Shown: piece by piece, positions 49,033 through 61,000 of the stretch
Numbering within the stretch: the first letter of the stretch is position 1
Layout: every line of letters starts with the position of its first letter
Assembly (NCBI GenBank): GCA_029167225.1
Contig: JARFNK010000019.1
Span: forward strand, 40,749 to 104,748
Source: Sphingobium arseniciresistens
Lineage (GTDB): Bacteria; Pseudomonadota; Alphaproteobacteria; Sphingomonadales; Sphingomonadaceae
DNA: 64,000 nt
Direction: 5' to 3'
Notes under the pieces: model-generated
Seen by the model: only the letters and a program-made list of their open reading frames with translations
The model's database searches: none
What the model was told of the DNA's origin: nothing
Program-made: the position numbers and the translations under genes

Positions 49033-49056
49033 CTTGGGTCCAGTTCTCGTTCGGCC

Positions 49057-52000
49057 TCAGGCAGCCGAAGCCGTTAGCATATCATAGCTGTGGAATTGAT
49101 CGACGAGCTTCCCGGTCAATGCACCATCGCCTCCATTGGCGCCGAAGGTACTCATGGCCTGGGCAAGTCGGGCTGCAGCCTGCGTCGCTCCGGTATGTGT
49201 CGAGGAGGGATCGAACGCGAGTGCGACATTGCCGATCGTCGCGGTGACGCCATTGTCCTTCGTATAGATCGCAGTCGTGAGCGGTAGGTTACGACCGATT
49301 TTCGCGGTCTCGCCGATGGTCGTGCTCGCCAGCGATATCTCCTTGATGCCGAGATCGGCAAGGCCATGAAGTTCGCCTTCCTCAGAGACGCCGTTATGGT
49401 TTGCATCCTGCCAGACCTTAAGATCACCGAACCGGGCATCCGTCGCGTTGATCTTTCCGTCCTTGTTGGCATCGAGCACGCCCAGCCCATCCCAGGCACT
49501 CTTGGCATTTTCCTTCTCGGCAAGGAATGAGATTTCGGAGGCATGGGTGATCACACCGTCGCCGTTGCGATCAATGACCAGCATCCCGTCATCGTCAGCG
49601 ACCCACCCGGTATCGTCAGCGATGTCATCGCCATCCATGTCGAATTTCGCGTCGGTCTTGCTGCGCTTGCGCGCTTCGAGCCCATCCCCATCGACATCGA
49701 CGAGGATCGTGGACAACATGCCCACCTTCGTGTTGTCGAGCTCGATGATGGCAGCCGGCCCGATGAGACCTGCGGACGCCGCGATGGCCCCTGCCGCGTC
49801 GCGCGGAATAATATGGGCGCCGTCGGAGGCTCCTGTCACCCGGAAGCGTTTTGCTTTTCCAGCCCATTCTCCGGTCTTGTATTCCGGATCGACCAGCGCC
49901 GAAAGGGCCTTGAACGCGAGGCCGACGTCGAGCAGCGTTCCCGAAGTGCCGTTGTCCAAGGTATAGGCCGAACGGTTATAGGTGATGTTTTGCCCAGCGG
50001 CAGTCGCCTCGCCGGTAGCCGTGCCCTGCAACGCAAACGAGTTGAGCCCAGCTTCAGTGAGGCTCAGCAGTTCACCGGCATCACTTGTACCGTTGCTGTT
50101 GCGGTCGAACCAGAGCTTGAACTCGACAAAGCGGGCATCTCCCGCGTCGAGCAGACCGTTGGCGTTGGTGTCGAAGGCGGCAAGGCCTTCAAGGTCCGTC
50201 TTCGCGCCCTGCTTATCCTGAAGGAACGAGATTTCCTTGATGTCGTCGATGACGCCATTTCCGTTGCGCTCAAGGACAAGGAAGGCATCATCGCTCTCGA
50301 TCCACCCGGTCTTGTCCGCGACGCCATCACCGTTCATGTCGAAGCGGGTCAGGCTTTCGGCGAGCGACACAAGTGATTTTCCATCGCCATCGAAATCCAG
50401 GACGATGGGGGCGGCAATGCTGGAAGGTTGAACCGGTTGTTCCGGCCCATCCTGGGGAGCATCGCTTCCGGGTTGGTCGACGTCGTCCCCATCCAAAACA
50501 GCGGCCGGAACGTCCTGGCTTCCGCCGGTAACGGTCTGGCCACTTTCCGGGCCGCCGTCCGTTGACGGCGACGCAGCGGTCTCGGTCTGTGTCGGCGGGC
50601 TTGCCTCAGGCGAGGCGTCTGGATCTTCGCTATCGGCAACCGGATCGAAGGAGAGGATCACGTCGGCCAGATCGCGTGCCGTTCCATCGGCGAGCAGATA
50701 GTCCGATGTTGCCGTGACGATGTTGCCGGTTTGGCCAAGATCGTTACCCGTTTCATGCATGGTCAGGTTGATCTGTACGATACCTGCCTCGGTCAGGGAT
50801 TTGAGTTCACCTGTATCGCTGACGCCGTTCTGGTTCGCATCTTGCCAGATGAGGAACTCGCCGAAGCGCGCGTCACCGGCGTCGAGCAATCCATTCTCGT
50901 TGCTGTCAAATGCGCGCAGACCTTCAAGGTCGGTCAGGGCATTGACGGCATCATTGATGAAGCTGACCTCCGAGATATCGTCGATCGCGCCATTGGCATT
51001 GCGGTCAAGCGCGAGGAAGCCGTCATCCGCAGCCACCCATCCCGTTCGATCGGCAGCACCATCGCTATCCATATCGAAAGACACGCTCGAAGTCGCGTAG
51101 TCCACCAGTTCGATCCCGTCTCCATCAAGGTCGAGAACGATCGGAGGCACGCTTGAACTGCGACGCATGAATGTGACGGAGAAAGGTACGACCGTCGTAC
51201 GGCCCGTGTTGTCCGTGATATTTAGGTTGAATGTCACCTCCACACTAGTGGTCACGCGAACGCCGTTGATCTTGGTGCCGCCCTCCCATTCGCCCCCATT
51301 GCCTTCTCCGGGCGTCGAGAATGAGATATTCCCTGCTGCGTTGACCGAGATCATCGGATACCCCGATGCGTCGATTTCCGAGCCACCGCCCGAAGTCGTA
51401 TTGAACGGACGGGCTGCCCAGCTGGAAATGCTGTATGTCAGCGGCGACCCCTCCGGATCAGAGGCGATAGCCTGAATGATACTGCCACCGTTACGCTGGG
51501 CGGATACCCAATAGGTGGCGTTGTTCTTGAAGATGATTGGGCCATCACTGCCATTGTACGTCTTATAGGACGACTGGAACACGGGATATTCAGGCGCATC
51601 GCGAATGGTCGCCGTGAAGTTGGCGGTGAAATTGTAATTTCCATTCGTGGGATCGACGGCGCGGATCTGAAGCACCTGTGTTGCCAGCGAGGTATCCCGA
51701 ACCGCGACCGTGGTTTCGATCGGTTCCGGCCCCCAGCCGTAGTCGACCCACTCCGTCACGGTCTCGTAGCGCGTGGTCAACGCCTCATAATCGGCGGAGC
51801 CGGTTTTGAATACGAGCTTGCCGTCGGACGTGATCTCCCAAATCCCAGATTGCGTCGAGCCATCAGCGAAGCTCCACTGCATATTTTTCTGCTCGGGGTC
51901 CCGAAGCATCAGATTGCGCAGGTTGAACTGCTCATGGAAGGGCTGCAATCCACTTGCTTCGTCAGTGGCGCCGGAAGCGCTGACCAGCGCATGCGGCTCG

Positions 52001-55000
52001 TTGATGTCTCCCATCTGGATCCAGTAGTTCGCCGCAGTCTCGCGGAATCCAGCATTATTCTGATTGTCCCTGGCCCGAATGACGTAGTTCCGGCCGGTCT
52101 CGCCCGCGGTATCGAAGTCGAGCGCCGCATTGACGCGAACCGCACCTGTCACATTATCGATCGCATAGCGGCCGTCCCAGGTGGAGGCCGAATAGTTCGT
52201 GCCGTCCCAGAACCAGTAGCGTTGCTGGCTGAACGCCGTCGCGCCGCTGTCAGGGTCGCTCGCGTTCACGGTGTCGAAGACGGTTCCGACTGCCGTGTTC
52301 TCATTGATGACGTTGAGAGTACGGCCAGTCAAAGCGTTCTGCTCATTCTTGTCTTCGATGTAGACCGAGTAGCTGAACGGCGAGGACTCGGCACCGGAGG
52401 CATCGCGCGCGACCAGCGTCAGCGTCGCGACCCGGGCCTCCTTGATACCGTCACCGTCGGTATCGAAGTTCATGTTCGCGCTGGTCCCGAACTGGCCCAT
52501 ATTGGCGCGTAGCCAATCGGACGTGAAGTTCACGCCGGGCGAGAAGGCGATGTGGTTGTTCGAGAAGGTCTGGAACCATCCGTTCTCGTTACCGCCCACG
52601 ATATAGAGTTGGGGCGCCACGCCGTCCGGGTCGGCCATGGTGAAGCGGGCGATCAGATTGCCGGCATGCGGGCTATCGCCGCCCACTGTCTCGGAAAAGA
52701 CGTTCGATGCCTCCAGCACAAGATTATTGGGCTTCTCGTTCACGTCGGAGATGAAGACCTGAACGAGGGTCGGCGCCGAAACCGCACCGCTGCTGTCGAC
52801 TGCCTCTACCGACACGTTCGCTATGTGCGCTTCGAGGCGTCCATCGCCGCTCCAGTCATTGATGCCGTAGCCTGCCGCACGCAGGGCTTCGTAATCGTAC
52901 GAAACACCTGTGGCAAAGCGGATCTGGTTGCCGACGATCGTGAACCAGTTTCCGGGGTTCCCGTCGGTCGCAAAGCGCAGTGTCGACGTAGTGCCATCGG
53001 GATCGCTCAGCGCAAGGGTGGCGACGGTCTTGCCAGCCACCGCTGGGTTTGCTCCCAACCCGGTTTCGTCAAAGAATGACCAGACCGTCGCGCCTCCTCC
53101 CGGCGCATTGGGCGTTTCATTGACGTTGGTGAGCGGCACGACGATTTGCTTGTCGTAATATTGTCCGGCAGCATCGAACACACGAACGGTGATGGTGTTG
53201 GCCGCGTCGCGACCGTTTGCCTCATAGTCGAGGTTCGCGCCGCCATTGGCGACAAGTAAGCGGCTCGTGTTTGCCGTGTCGAGGACGTAGCGACCGCCTG
53301 CGTTGTTGATGAGCTGGAAGCTCGTGGGCGCCGCAATTCCCTCGGCCGTGTCGGGATCGATGCCCGTGAGGGTCCCAACGAATGTTCCGTTTGCAGCGTT
53401 TTCCGCGATGGAGCCGCTGAGCGTGATATTTGTAGGCTTGCCGTTCACGACCACGGCGAGGTTTGACCATGCCGATGTCCGCGTCGAGGTGCCGTCCTTT
53501 GTCTGGACGGCAAAACTGAGAGCGGCGTTTTCATAACGTCCAGCAGGGACCGCCATGCGCAAACCAGTGAGTTGCGCTGACGTCAGTCGCCACCATCCGG
53601 AGGTGGCTTCCCAGATCCCGACCGCTGCACCTGCAGCATTGACCAGCGAGTATCCGCTGGGCAGGCCCTTGACGAGAACATCGACAGTTTCCGAACCATC
53701 GGTATCAGGCGTGATAGCCGCCACGGATATGGCAATGTTTGCGCCGGCAGTACCGCCGGCGCTCGCAAGCGTCGAGAAGCTGCCATTGTCCGCCGTCGGC
53801 GCGATACTGAGTGCGATGCCGCCAAGGTCGTTGGCCGTGCGTGTCGTTCCCCGGATCTTCGCCTGCAACTGCAGGGGAAGCGTGCCGCCCGGCAACAAAT
53901 GCGTGCTGGCGTTGGGCGCCAACGTCAGGGTCACGGTGCGGTTTCCTGCCGCGTCAGGCGTGCCGTAATTGACGCCGGTCACGTAGCTGGCAAGGTTATA
54001 GCCACCCAACGCGGTCAGCGTGAGGTCGATGCTGCTCGCCGGGATGGCGATGCCGAGTCCCTGCAGATCCTCGTACCAGGCGCGCGTGGCAAAGCTGATC
54101 GTGGTCGTTCCGTTGTCGAGCGCTTCAGTCGCGCTGAGCGAGACGGTATCGCTGATCTTGGGAGGGCTCAGGCGTCCCCAATAGTCCTCCATGCCGTTGG
54201 CAAAGGCGATGTTAGTCGCGCGAAGAGTGTCCATCTGGTCCTGCGTCGTCGGACGGTTCAGGGCAGGTATCCCAGCCATAAGCGTAACGAGTGCATCCAC
54301 ATTCACCGGCAGGGTAGCCCTGTCGGTGCCATCGGAGATCAGATCGATCTTGAAATAGTTTGCCGGCAGATTTCGGTCGGGAAGCGTGAACCAGTTCTCC
54401 ACCGTCACCGTGCCCTCGGCCCCGGCTTGGCCGAGCAGCGTCAGGCGCAGGTGATTGCCCGTTCCGCTCGGTTGGCCCTGGTCGTCCACCCGGTCGAACC
54501 AGATGTCCGTGTAGGTCACTGAACTGTCCAGGGCGACGTGATCGAAATTGTCTCCGCTCGCATCGAAATTCTTGATGCGATCGTTGCCCTGGTTTCGGCC
54601 GATGAAATAGGTGTCGTTGTCGGCGCCGCCGATCAGGACATCATTACCGGCGCCCCCATCGAGATAGTCGTCTCCGGCCTCGGCATCGAGCGTATCGTCT
54701 CCCGCGCCGCCAATGAGGAAGTCATTCCCAGCGCCGCCCTTGATCGTGTCGTTGCCTGCGCCGCCCCTCAAGACATCCGCGCCGAGCGAGCCGATCAGGT
54801 TGTCCGCCTGGTTCGAACCTTCGACAAGTTCGATTCCGCTCAGCACATCGCCCTCGGCTTGTCCGCCGGTACCCGTTCCGGCAGCAAGGTTGACGCTCAC
54901 CGCCGTGGTGGATGCTGCGTAGGTCACGCCGTCGAAACCGGCACCGCCGGTCAGTTGGTCGGCACCGTCGCCGCCTTCGAGATAATCATCTCCATCGCCG

Positions 55001-58000
55001 CCATTGATGATGTCCGCGCCCACGCCCCCTGCAAGGCCAACGGTCGTGAAACCGCGCCATGCATCTGTGCCCGTGGCACGAACACCCTCATTCCCAAGTC
55101 CGCCTGCCAGAGTGTCGTTGCCCAGACCGCCATCGAGCGTGTCGTTGCCGTCACCGCCGGTCAGGCTGTCATCGCCAGCCTCGCCGAAAAGCTTGTCGTC
55201 TCCGGTATCGCCCAGCAGCGTATCGTTACCATCGCCGCCATAAAGGGTGTCATCGCCGTCGCCGCCTTCGAGCTGGTCGTTTCCGGCGAGCCCTGACAGG
55301 GTGTCATTTCCGGCAAGGCCGCGCAGGATATCGCGGTTCTGCTGCCCCGTGCGGGTATCCGCGTTCGCCGTACCGTCCACTATGTCATCGACATTGGTGA
55401 TAGCGAAAGTGAAGCTCTGGTCGAACGTGAGCGGCGCCGAGGACTTGTCCGTAGCCCGGACCTTGAGGATGATCGATGCGCCGTCGGTTTCATAATCAAG
55501 GCTCTTATCGGCCAGGAGCACCAACTGATTGCTGGCGTTGACTGCAAAGCGCGTACTGACGGTCGTCGCACTGTTCTCATAGACAGCATAGGTCTGCTGG
55601 CCGGCCAACTGGCTTGCAAGGTCGGGATCGGTGGTGCTGAGCGTGCCGAGGACCACGGCGGGACGTGCGATCCCGGCAGCAAGGCGGTCGCGTTCAGCGA
55701 TCGAAGCAGCGGGGCTGGCAAGAGCGATCGCCGTCTGGCGCTGGTTCACATCCTCTAGCCTGACGGTGAAGGTGACGGCGGCGGAAGACAGGGCACCGTC
55801 TGAAGCATAGACCTTTCCGGTCAGCGTCACTTCGCCGAGACCGTCCCCGTCGCTATCCGTGACCGTAAATCCGGCGCCTACCAGCGCTTCGAAATCCGGT
55901 TCCACCGCGAACTGAACGTCTGTGCCGGAAATCTTGAAGCGGTTGCCTGGGTTGCCCGTGCCATCGGCGACAAACACAATGGACGGATTGGGGGCGCCAT
56001 CCGGATCGCTGGTGGTGAAGCGTGCAACCAGGCCGGAGACATTCGACGTGTTCGTTCCAGCGACATATTCGCTGACGGTGCCAGCCGATGTCGATAGAAC
56101 AGGCGTATTGGGCGCCTCGTTGACGTTGGTCACCGTTACGGTGAACGCTGTCTCCGAATAGGCGCCCTTGCTGTCCGTAGCGCGCACGCGAATCGTATGG
56201 GACGCGGCTGCTTCCCGGTTGAGCAGCGTCGCGTTGAGAACACGCAATTCGCCGTTCGAAGCAATGACGAACCGGCCGCCGGCATTGTCGGTCAGCGTAT
56301 AGGCGACAGGATCGCCTTCCACATCGACCGATGTGAAGGTGCCGATAAGGTTGTTATTTGCCGTCGTGCTTCCAGGCGCGCTCTCTGCAATTTGCAGCGC
56401 AGCGCCGTTGACGACTGCAATCGCGCGTGGCGCATCGTTTACTGCCGTGATCGTCACGTTGACACGTAGCGCCACCGATTGCCCGTCGGCATCTGTAGCG
56501 ATCACGACGAAGCTATCCTCGCCATTAGCGTCCGCAAATGGCGTATAGGTGAGGGCGCCGGTCGCGGCGTTGAAGCTGGTGATCAAGCCCTGGCTGGGAC
56601 CCTTTGCCGGATCGAGAGCATAGGATGTCAGATTCTGATCGTGATCGACCACACCGTAGCTACCGTTGATGGCGATCGAGGCATCTTCCGCCAGAGTTAC
56701 CGCCCGCGGCGTCGCTGGGCCGGTCGGCGCGGCCTTGGAACCTGCATGCCAAAAGCTTGCCATCTTCCCGACGATGTCCGCCGGCATCGCCGTCGGTGTG
56801 ACGGCCGGAGTTGTGGTCGTCGCGGTCATCGCCGTAACAAGGCTGAGGCTGTCGGGATGATCGAGGAAGATCACGTGGGTCGTGGTCTGGATCGCCCGGA
56901 CCTTGCTCTGGCCGCTTGTCAGGAAGAAACCGACGACCGTGATGTTGGCGTCCGAGCCAATCACTGCGATGCGCAGGTCGTTACCGACGCGGGTCAGCCA
57001 CAACTCGTTGTACGCGACACTTTCATCGAAGGTGATGGTGTTGATGCCGCTGGTATCCGTGAGGGTGTCCGTGCCCGCATACCGATCGAAGGCGTAGGTA
57101 TCATTCCCGGCGCCGCCGTTCAGGGTATCATTGCCGCGCCCGCCCTCGAGCGTATCGTCGCCGGCATCGCCGACGAAACTGTCGTTCCCTTCACCGCCAA
57201 CAAGAATATCGTTGCCGGCGCCGCCATTGAGGGCGTCGTTGCCAAGGCCGCCCGAAAGCGTGTCGTCCTCGGTTTGGCCAAAGAGCTGGTCATCACCGTC
57301 ACCGCCGTCGAGCACGTCATTCTGCGCGCCGCCGTAGAGCTTGTCCGCTCCGAGACCACCCGAGATCGAATCCGCGCCATCCTCACCGTAGAGGTTGTCG
57401 TTGCCGTCGTCCCCGCTCAGAACATCGTCGCCCGCGCCGCCATACAGGGTGTCGGTGCCGGCAAGGCCGAAGAGCTTGTTATCCGCTGCGTCGCCGGTGA
57501 TGGCGTCGTTGTAAGCCGAACCCACGACATTCTCGATGCCGATGAGCGTGTCGCCGAGCGCGTCCGAACCATCGATGCTCGTCTGGGCGCCGGTCAGCTT
57601 GAGGTCGATCGTGACCGCCGCCGCCGAACGCACATATCGCGCCGTGTCGCCGGCATCGGTCGAAGCCGCGCTGGCGCTGTTGGCCCCGCCGTTCAGCGTA
57701 TCCGCGCCGAGGCCACCTTCCAGTGTATCGTCGCCTTCTCCGCCGAGCAGAGTGTCATCGCCCGCATAGCCAACCAGGACATCGTCTCCAGCCCCCCCGT
57801 TCAGACTGTCGTTGAAGGCTCCAAATCGCCCGACAAGCAGATTGTCGGCTGCCGTGCCTGCGAGCGTGGTATCGCTTGTCGCCAGGAGAATGCTGGCCAG
57901 CGACACAGACATGCCATCGGCGAACTTGAGCGTTTCCACCGCGCTGTTCGCGAGCTTCTGTCCCTTGATCGTCACCTGCGAGGTGGCAAGGCCGCCCACG

Positions 58001-61000
58001 CTGATGATGAGATCATTGCCGCTCCAGGCGAAGCTGAGGTCATTGAGGCTGATGTTCGGGCCGAACTCCAGTTCGTCGTCGCCTCCGCTTACGGAGGCAT
58101 CGAAGCGCTGACGAGTGACCTGTTGCAGGTTTGTGCGCGCAAAGCCGCCCAGCCAGCCAGCCTGGGCATAGGCTGACGGAGCCGGCGCAGCTGGGGTGGC
58201 TCCGGGTGCATAAAGATAGGTGGCGTTGTCATAGACAACGGTCCCGTCCGCAGCTTGAATCTGCAAACGCCAATAGCGATTGCCCGACGTCGCTTCGACA
58301 GCCCCGGTGGCGGCCCAGGACTTGATAGAAAAACCAGCGCCGAGCGTAGCCGCCGCGGTCACCGCTTCTTCAATGACAAAGCCGCCTTCGATAATGACGT
58401 CGGCGCCGTCGCCTGCGTTCCAGACATAGGTGTCATCGCCGGTATTGCCAGCAAGCTCATCGTTGCCCTTGCCGCCGGTCAGTTCATTCTGGCCGCTATC
58501 GCCACCGATGATGTCGGCGCCGCCGCCACCGATAACATTCTCGATCGAATAATATTCGTCACCTGCCGCATCGCCTGTGTTGGTGTGCGATGCGGAGAGT
58601 TGGACACGCACCGCCGCCGAGGTGGACGCGTAGCTCGCGGCATCCAGACCGGCTCCGCCGACCAGGATATCCTTGCCCGCACCGCCGTCGAGAGCGTCAT
58701 CACCTGTGCCGCCGTAGAGCACATCGTCGCCGGCCTCGCCCTTCAGCGTATCGAAACCGCTATTGCCGGCGAGGATATCATTGCCTCCGCCGCCGGCGAT
58801 CAGATCATCCCCTGCGGCGCCTGTGATCCAGTCGGCAATCGCCGTGCCCGCGAGCGGCGCGCTGGCAGTCCCATCCGCAGCGTCGGTGCCTGCCTTCAAG
58901 ACCATCTTCGCCGGATCGATGTCGAGCACGCCGGTCTGGTAGAACGCCAGCTTCTCGATGCTGCCGGGCGCGAGGAACCAGTCCTTGATCGTGACACTGT
59001 CGGCAACGAGCGAGCTATCCGAAACCTCGTCGCTCTCCTTGCTGACGAGAAGGACGAGATCGTTCGATCCGGCAGGACGCTGCAGGATCACGTCCTGCAG
59101 GTTGATGCCAGGTGCAAATTCGATCGTATCGGTTCCGGAGTTGGCGGTGATGACCGCGTCCGCAGGAGGTGCAAAGACCTTGAGCGTACTGGTTGCGCTG
59201 TCGAAGTCGTAACGCCCGACCCACTGGAAATCGGGCTCGTCAGCGGTCCCGACATTCTTGCGCAGCACCGCGCCGCCAGGGCCCGTGACGATGCCGGTCG
59301 TGGCATTATAGCTGAACGCGGAATTCCATGCGCCGGCGACCCAGACTGTCTGCCAGTAATTGGCGAAATCGTCGAAGACCATATCGCGGCCGTCGCCGCG
59401 CGCGAACTTGAAGGTGTCGTTGCCAGCGCCGCCAACCACGACGTCGCCATCGCCGGTTCCGCCCGAGACGATATCATTGCCCGCGCCGCCATAGATGTCG
59501 TCGGCTCCGGCGTCGCCCGTGATCGCGTCTATCTCGGCGTCGCCCAGCAACTGGTCATTGCCGAGGCCACCGATCAGCAGATCCTTACCGGCATCACCCA
59601 GGATCATGTCATTGCCGGTGCCGCCATTGCCGACATCGTCACCCGCGAGAAGGAAGATCTTGTCGTCGCCCGCATCGCCTGCAATGAAATCATTGCCTTG
59701 CGTGCCGATCAGCACATCATTACCCGACCCACCCGCGATGAAGCTTGTGGTGTCGCCGATGCGGATTTCGTTGCCGTCGGCAAATTTGAGCCATTCGACA
59801 CGCTTGTAGGGGTTGGAGAACCAGTCCTTGACCGTGATAACGGTGCTGGTCGCACTCTCGACGGTGCCGACTGTCTGCATGAGGGTAATCAGCAGGTCAT
59901 TGCCGGGCGCGGTTGCCGTACCAGAACGCTTGAGGCGAACGTCGCCGATGTCGATCCCGGCATCGAATACGATGGCGTCCTCGCCGCCCTCCACGGTTCC
60001 TGAGGACACACCCGCAGAAGCGCCGACCCAATCCGGACGCAAGGCGCCTGCCTGCCCCGGAGAGGTCTTCCAATTCTCTATGGCAGTCAGGCGTTGAGCC
60101 ATTCCATCGGCGCTGGTGTTGGTCAGCGCCGCTTCCGTGCTGGCCTCATCGATGATGTCCGCGCCATCCCCGCGCCGGACGACATATTGGTCGGAGCCGG
60201 TGCCGCCCTTGAGGCTGTCGCCATTGCCGGCTCCGCCGACAAGGACGTCATCACCTGCGCCGCCGAGCAGGGTGTCAGTACCTTCGCCGCCTTCGAGCCA
60301 ATCGGAACCTTCGCGGCCCGTGAGCGTGTCGTTGCCCGCTCCGCCATTCAGGTAATTGCCATCGCCGCCGAGCGATCCGGCTGCGGTCGAACCCGCATTC
60401 AGCGTATCGTTGCCGTCACCGCCGAGCAACCAGTCGTCGAGACGGCCGCCGTAGATGATGTCGTCACCGGTCCCACCGAAGATGTTGTCGCCAAGGTTCG
60501 ACGCGTAGATGGTGTCGTTGCCTGCGCCGCCATCGACCGTTGCGGCAATCGGGATATCGAGGACGCGGCGGTCACTCGTCGCAAAACCGACGGTGGTCGA
60601 TGCCGCCATCGTACGCGAGCGCGAGACGGTGAAGATCGCCTTGCCCGAGCTTTCGTCGACGACCACGCTGTCGATCCAGACCAGCGGCTCGGTTCCTGCG
60701 CCATCGACGATCGTGCCGGTTCCCGTCACCGGCTGCGTGCCGTTGGCGAGGGCGGATGCGCCTGCAACGACGGTAGCCTGCAGTTTGAATTTTTCGTTAC
60801 CCTCGATGTTGAGGAACTGCGGCTTGCCGTTGCCGGGGGTGACGACCTCTCCATTGGCTACGACTGGAGCCACATAATCCGGGTTCGCGACGTTGTCCGA
60901 TATAACGGCTGTACGCACAAACAGCTGTGTGGCGCCGACAGCGAACGTCGCGCTTGTGGCGTTCGTCCAGGTCGTGCCGTTGGTGGAGACCTGAATATTG

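Noticed and set aside
56479-60003. Two plus-strand frames of over 560 codons opposite the RTX gene, rich in GxxAAxxxVV repeats
   Set aside because: They are the antisense image of calcium-repeat codons; the repeats explain the open frames and their apparent regularity.
54590-60540. Regular repeats that might suggest a CRISPR array
   Set aside because: The period is that of RTX nonapeptides (27 bases) with protein-level conservation; there are no unique spacers between constant repeats and no cas genes.
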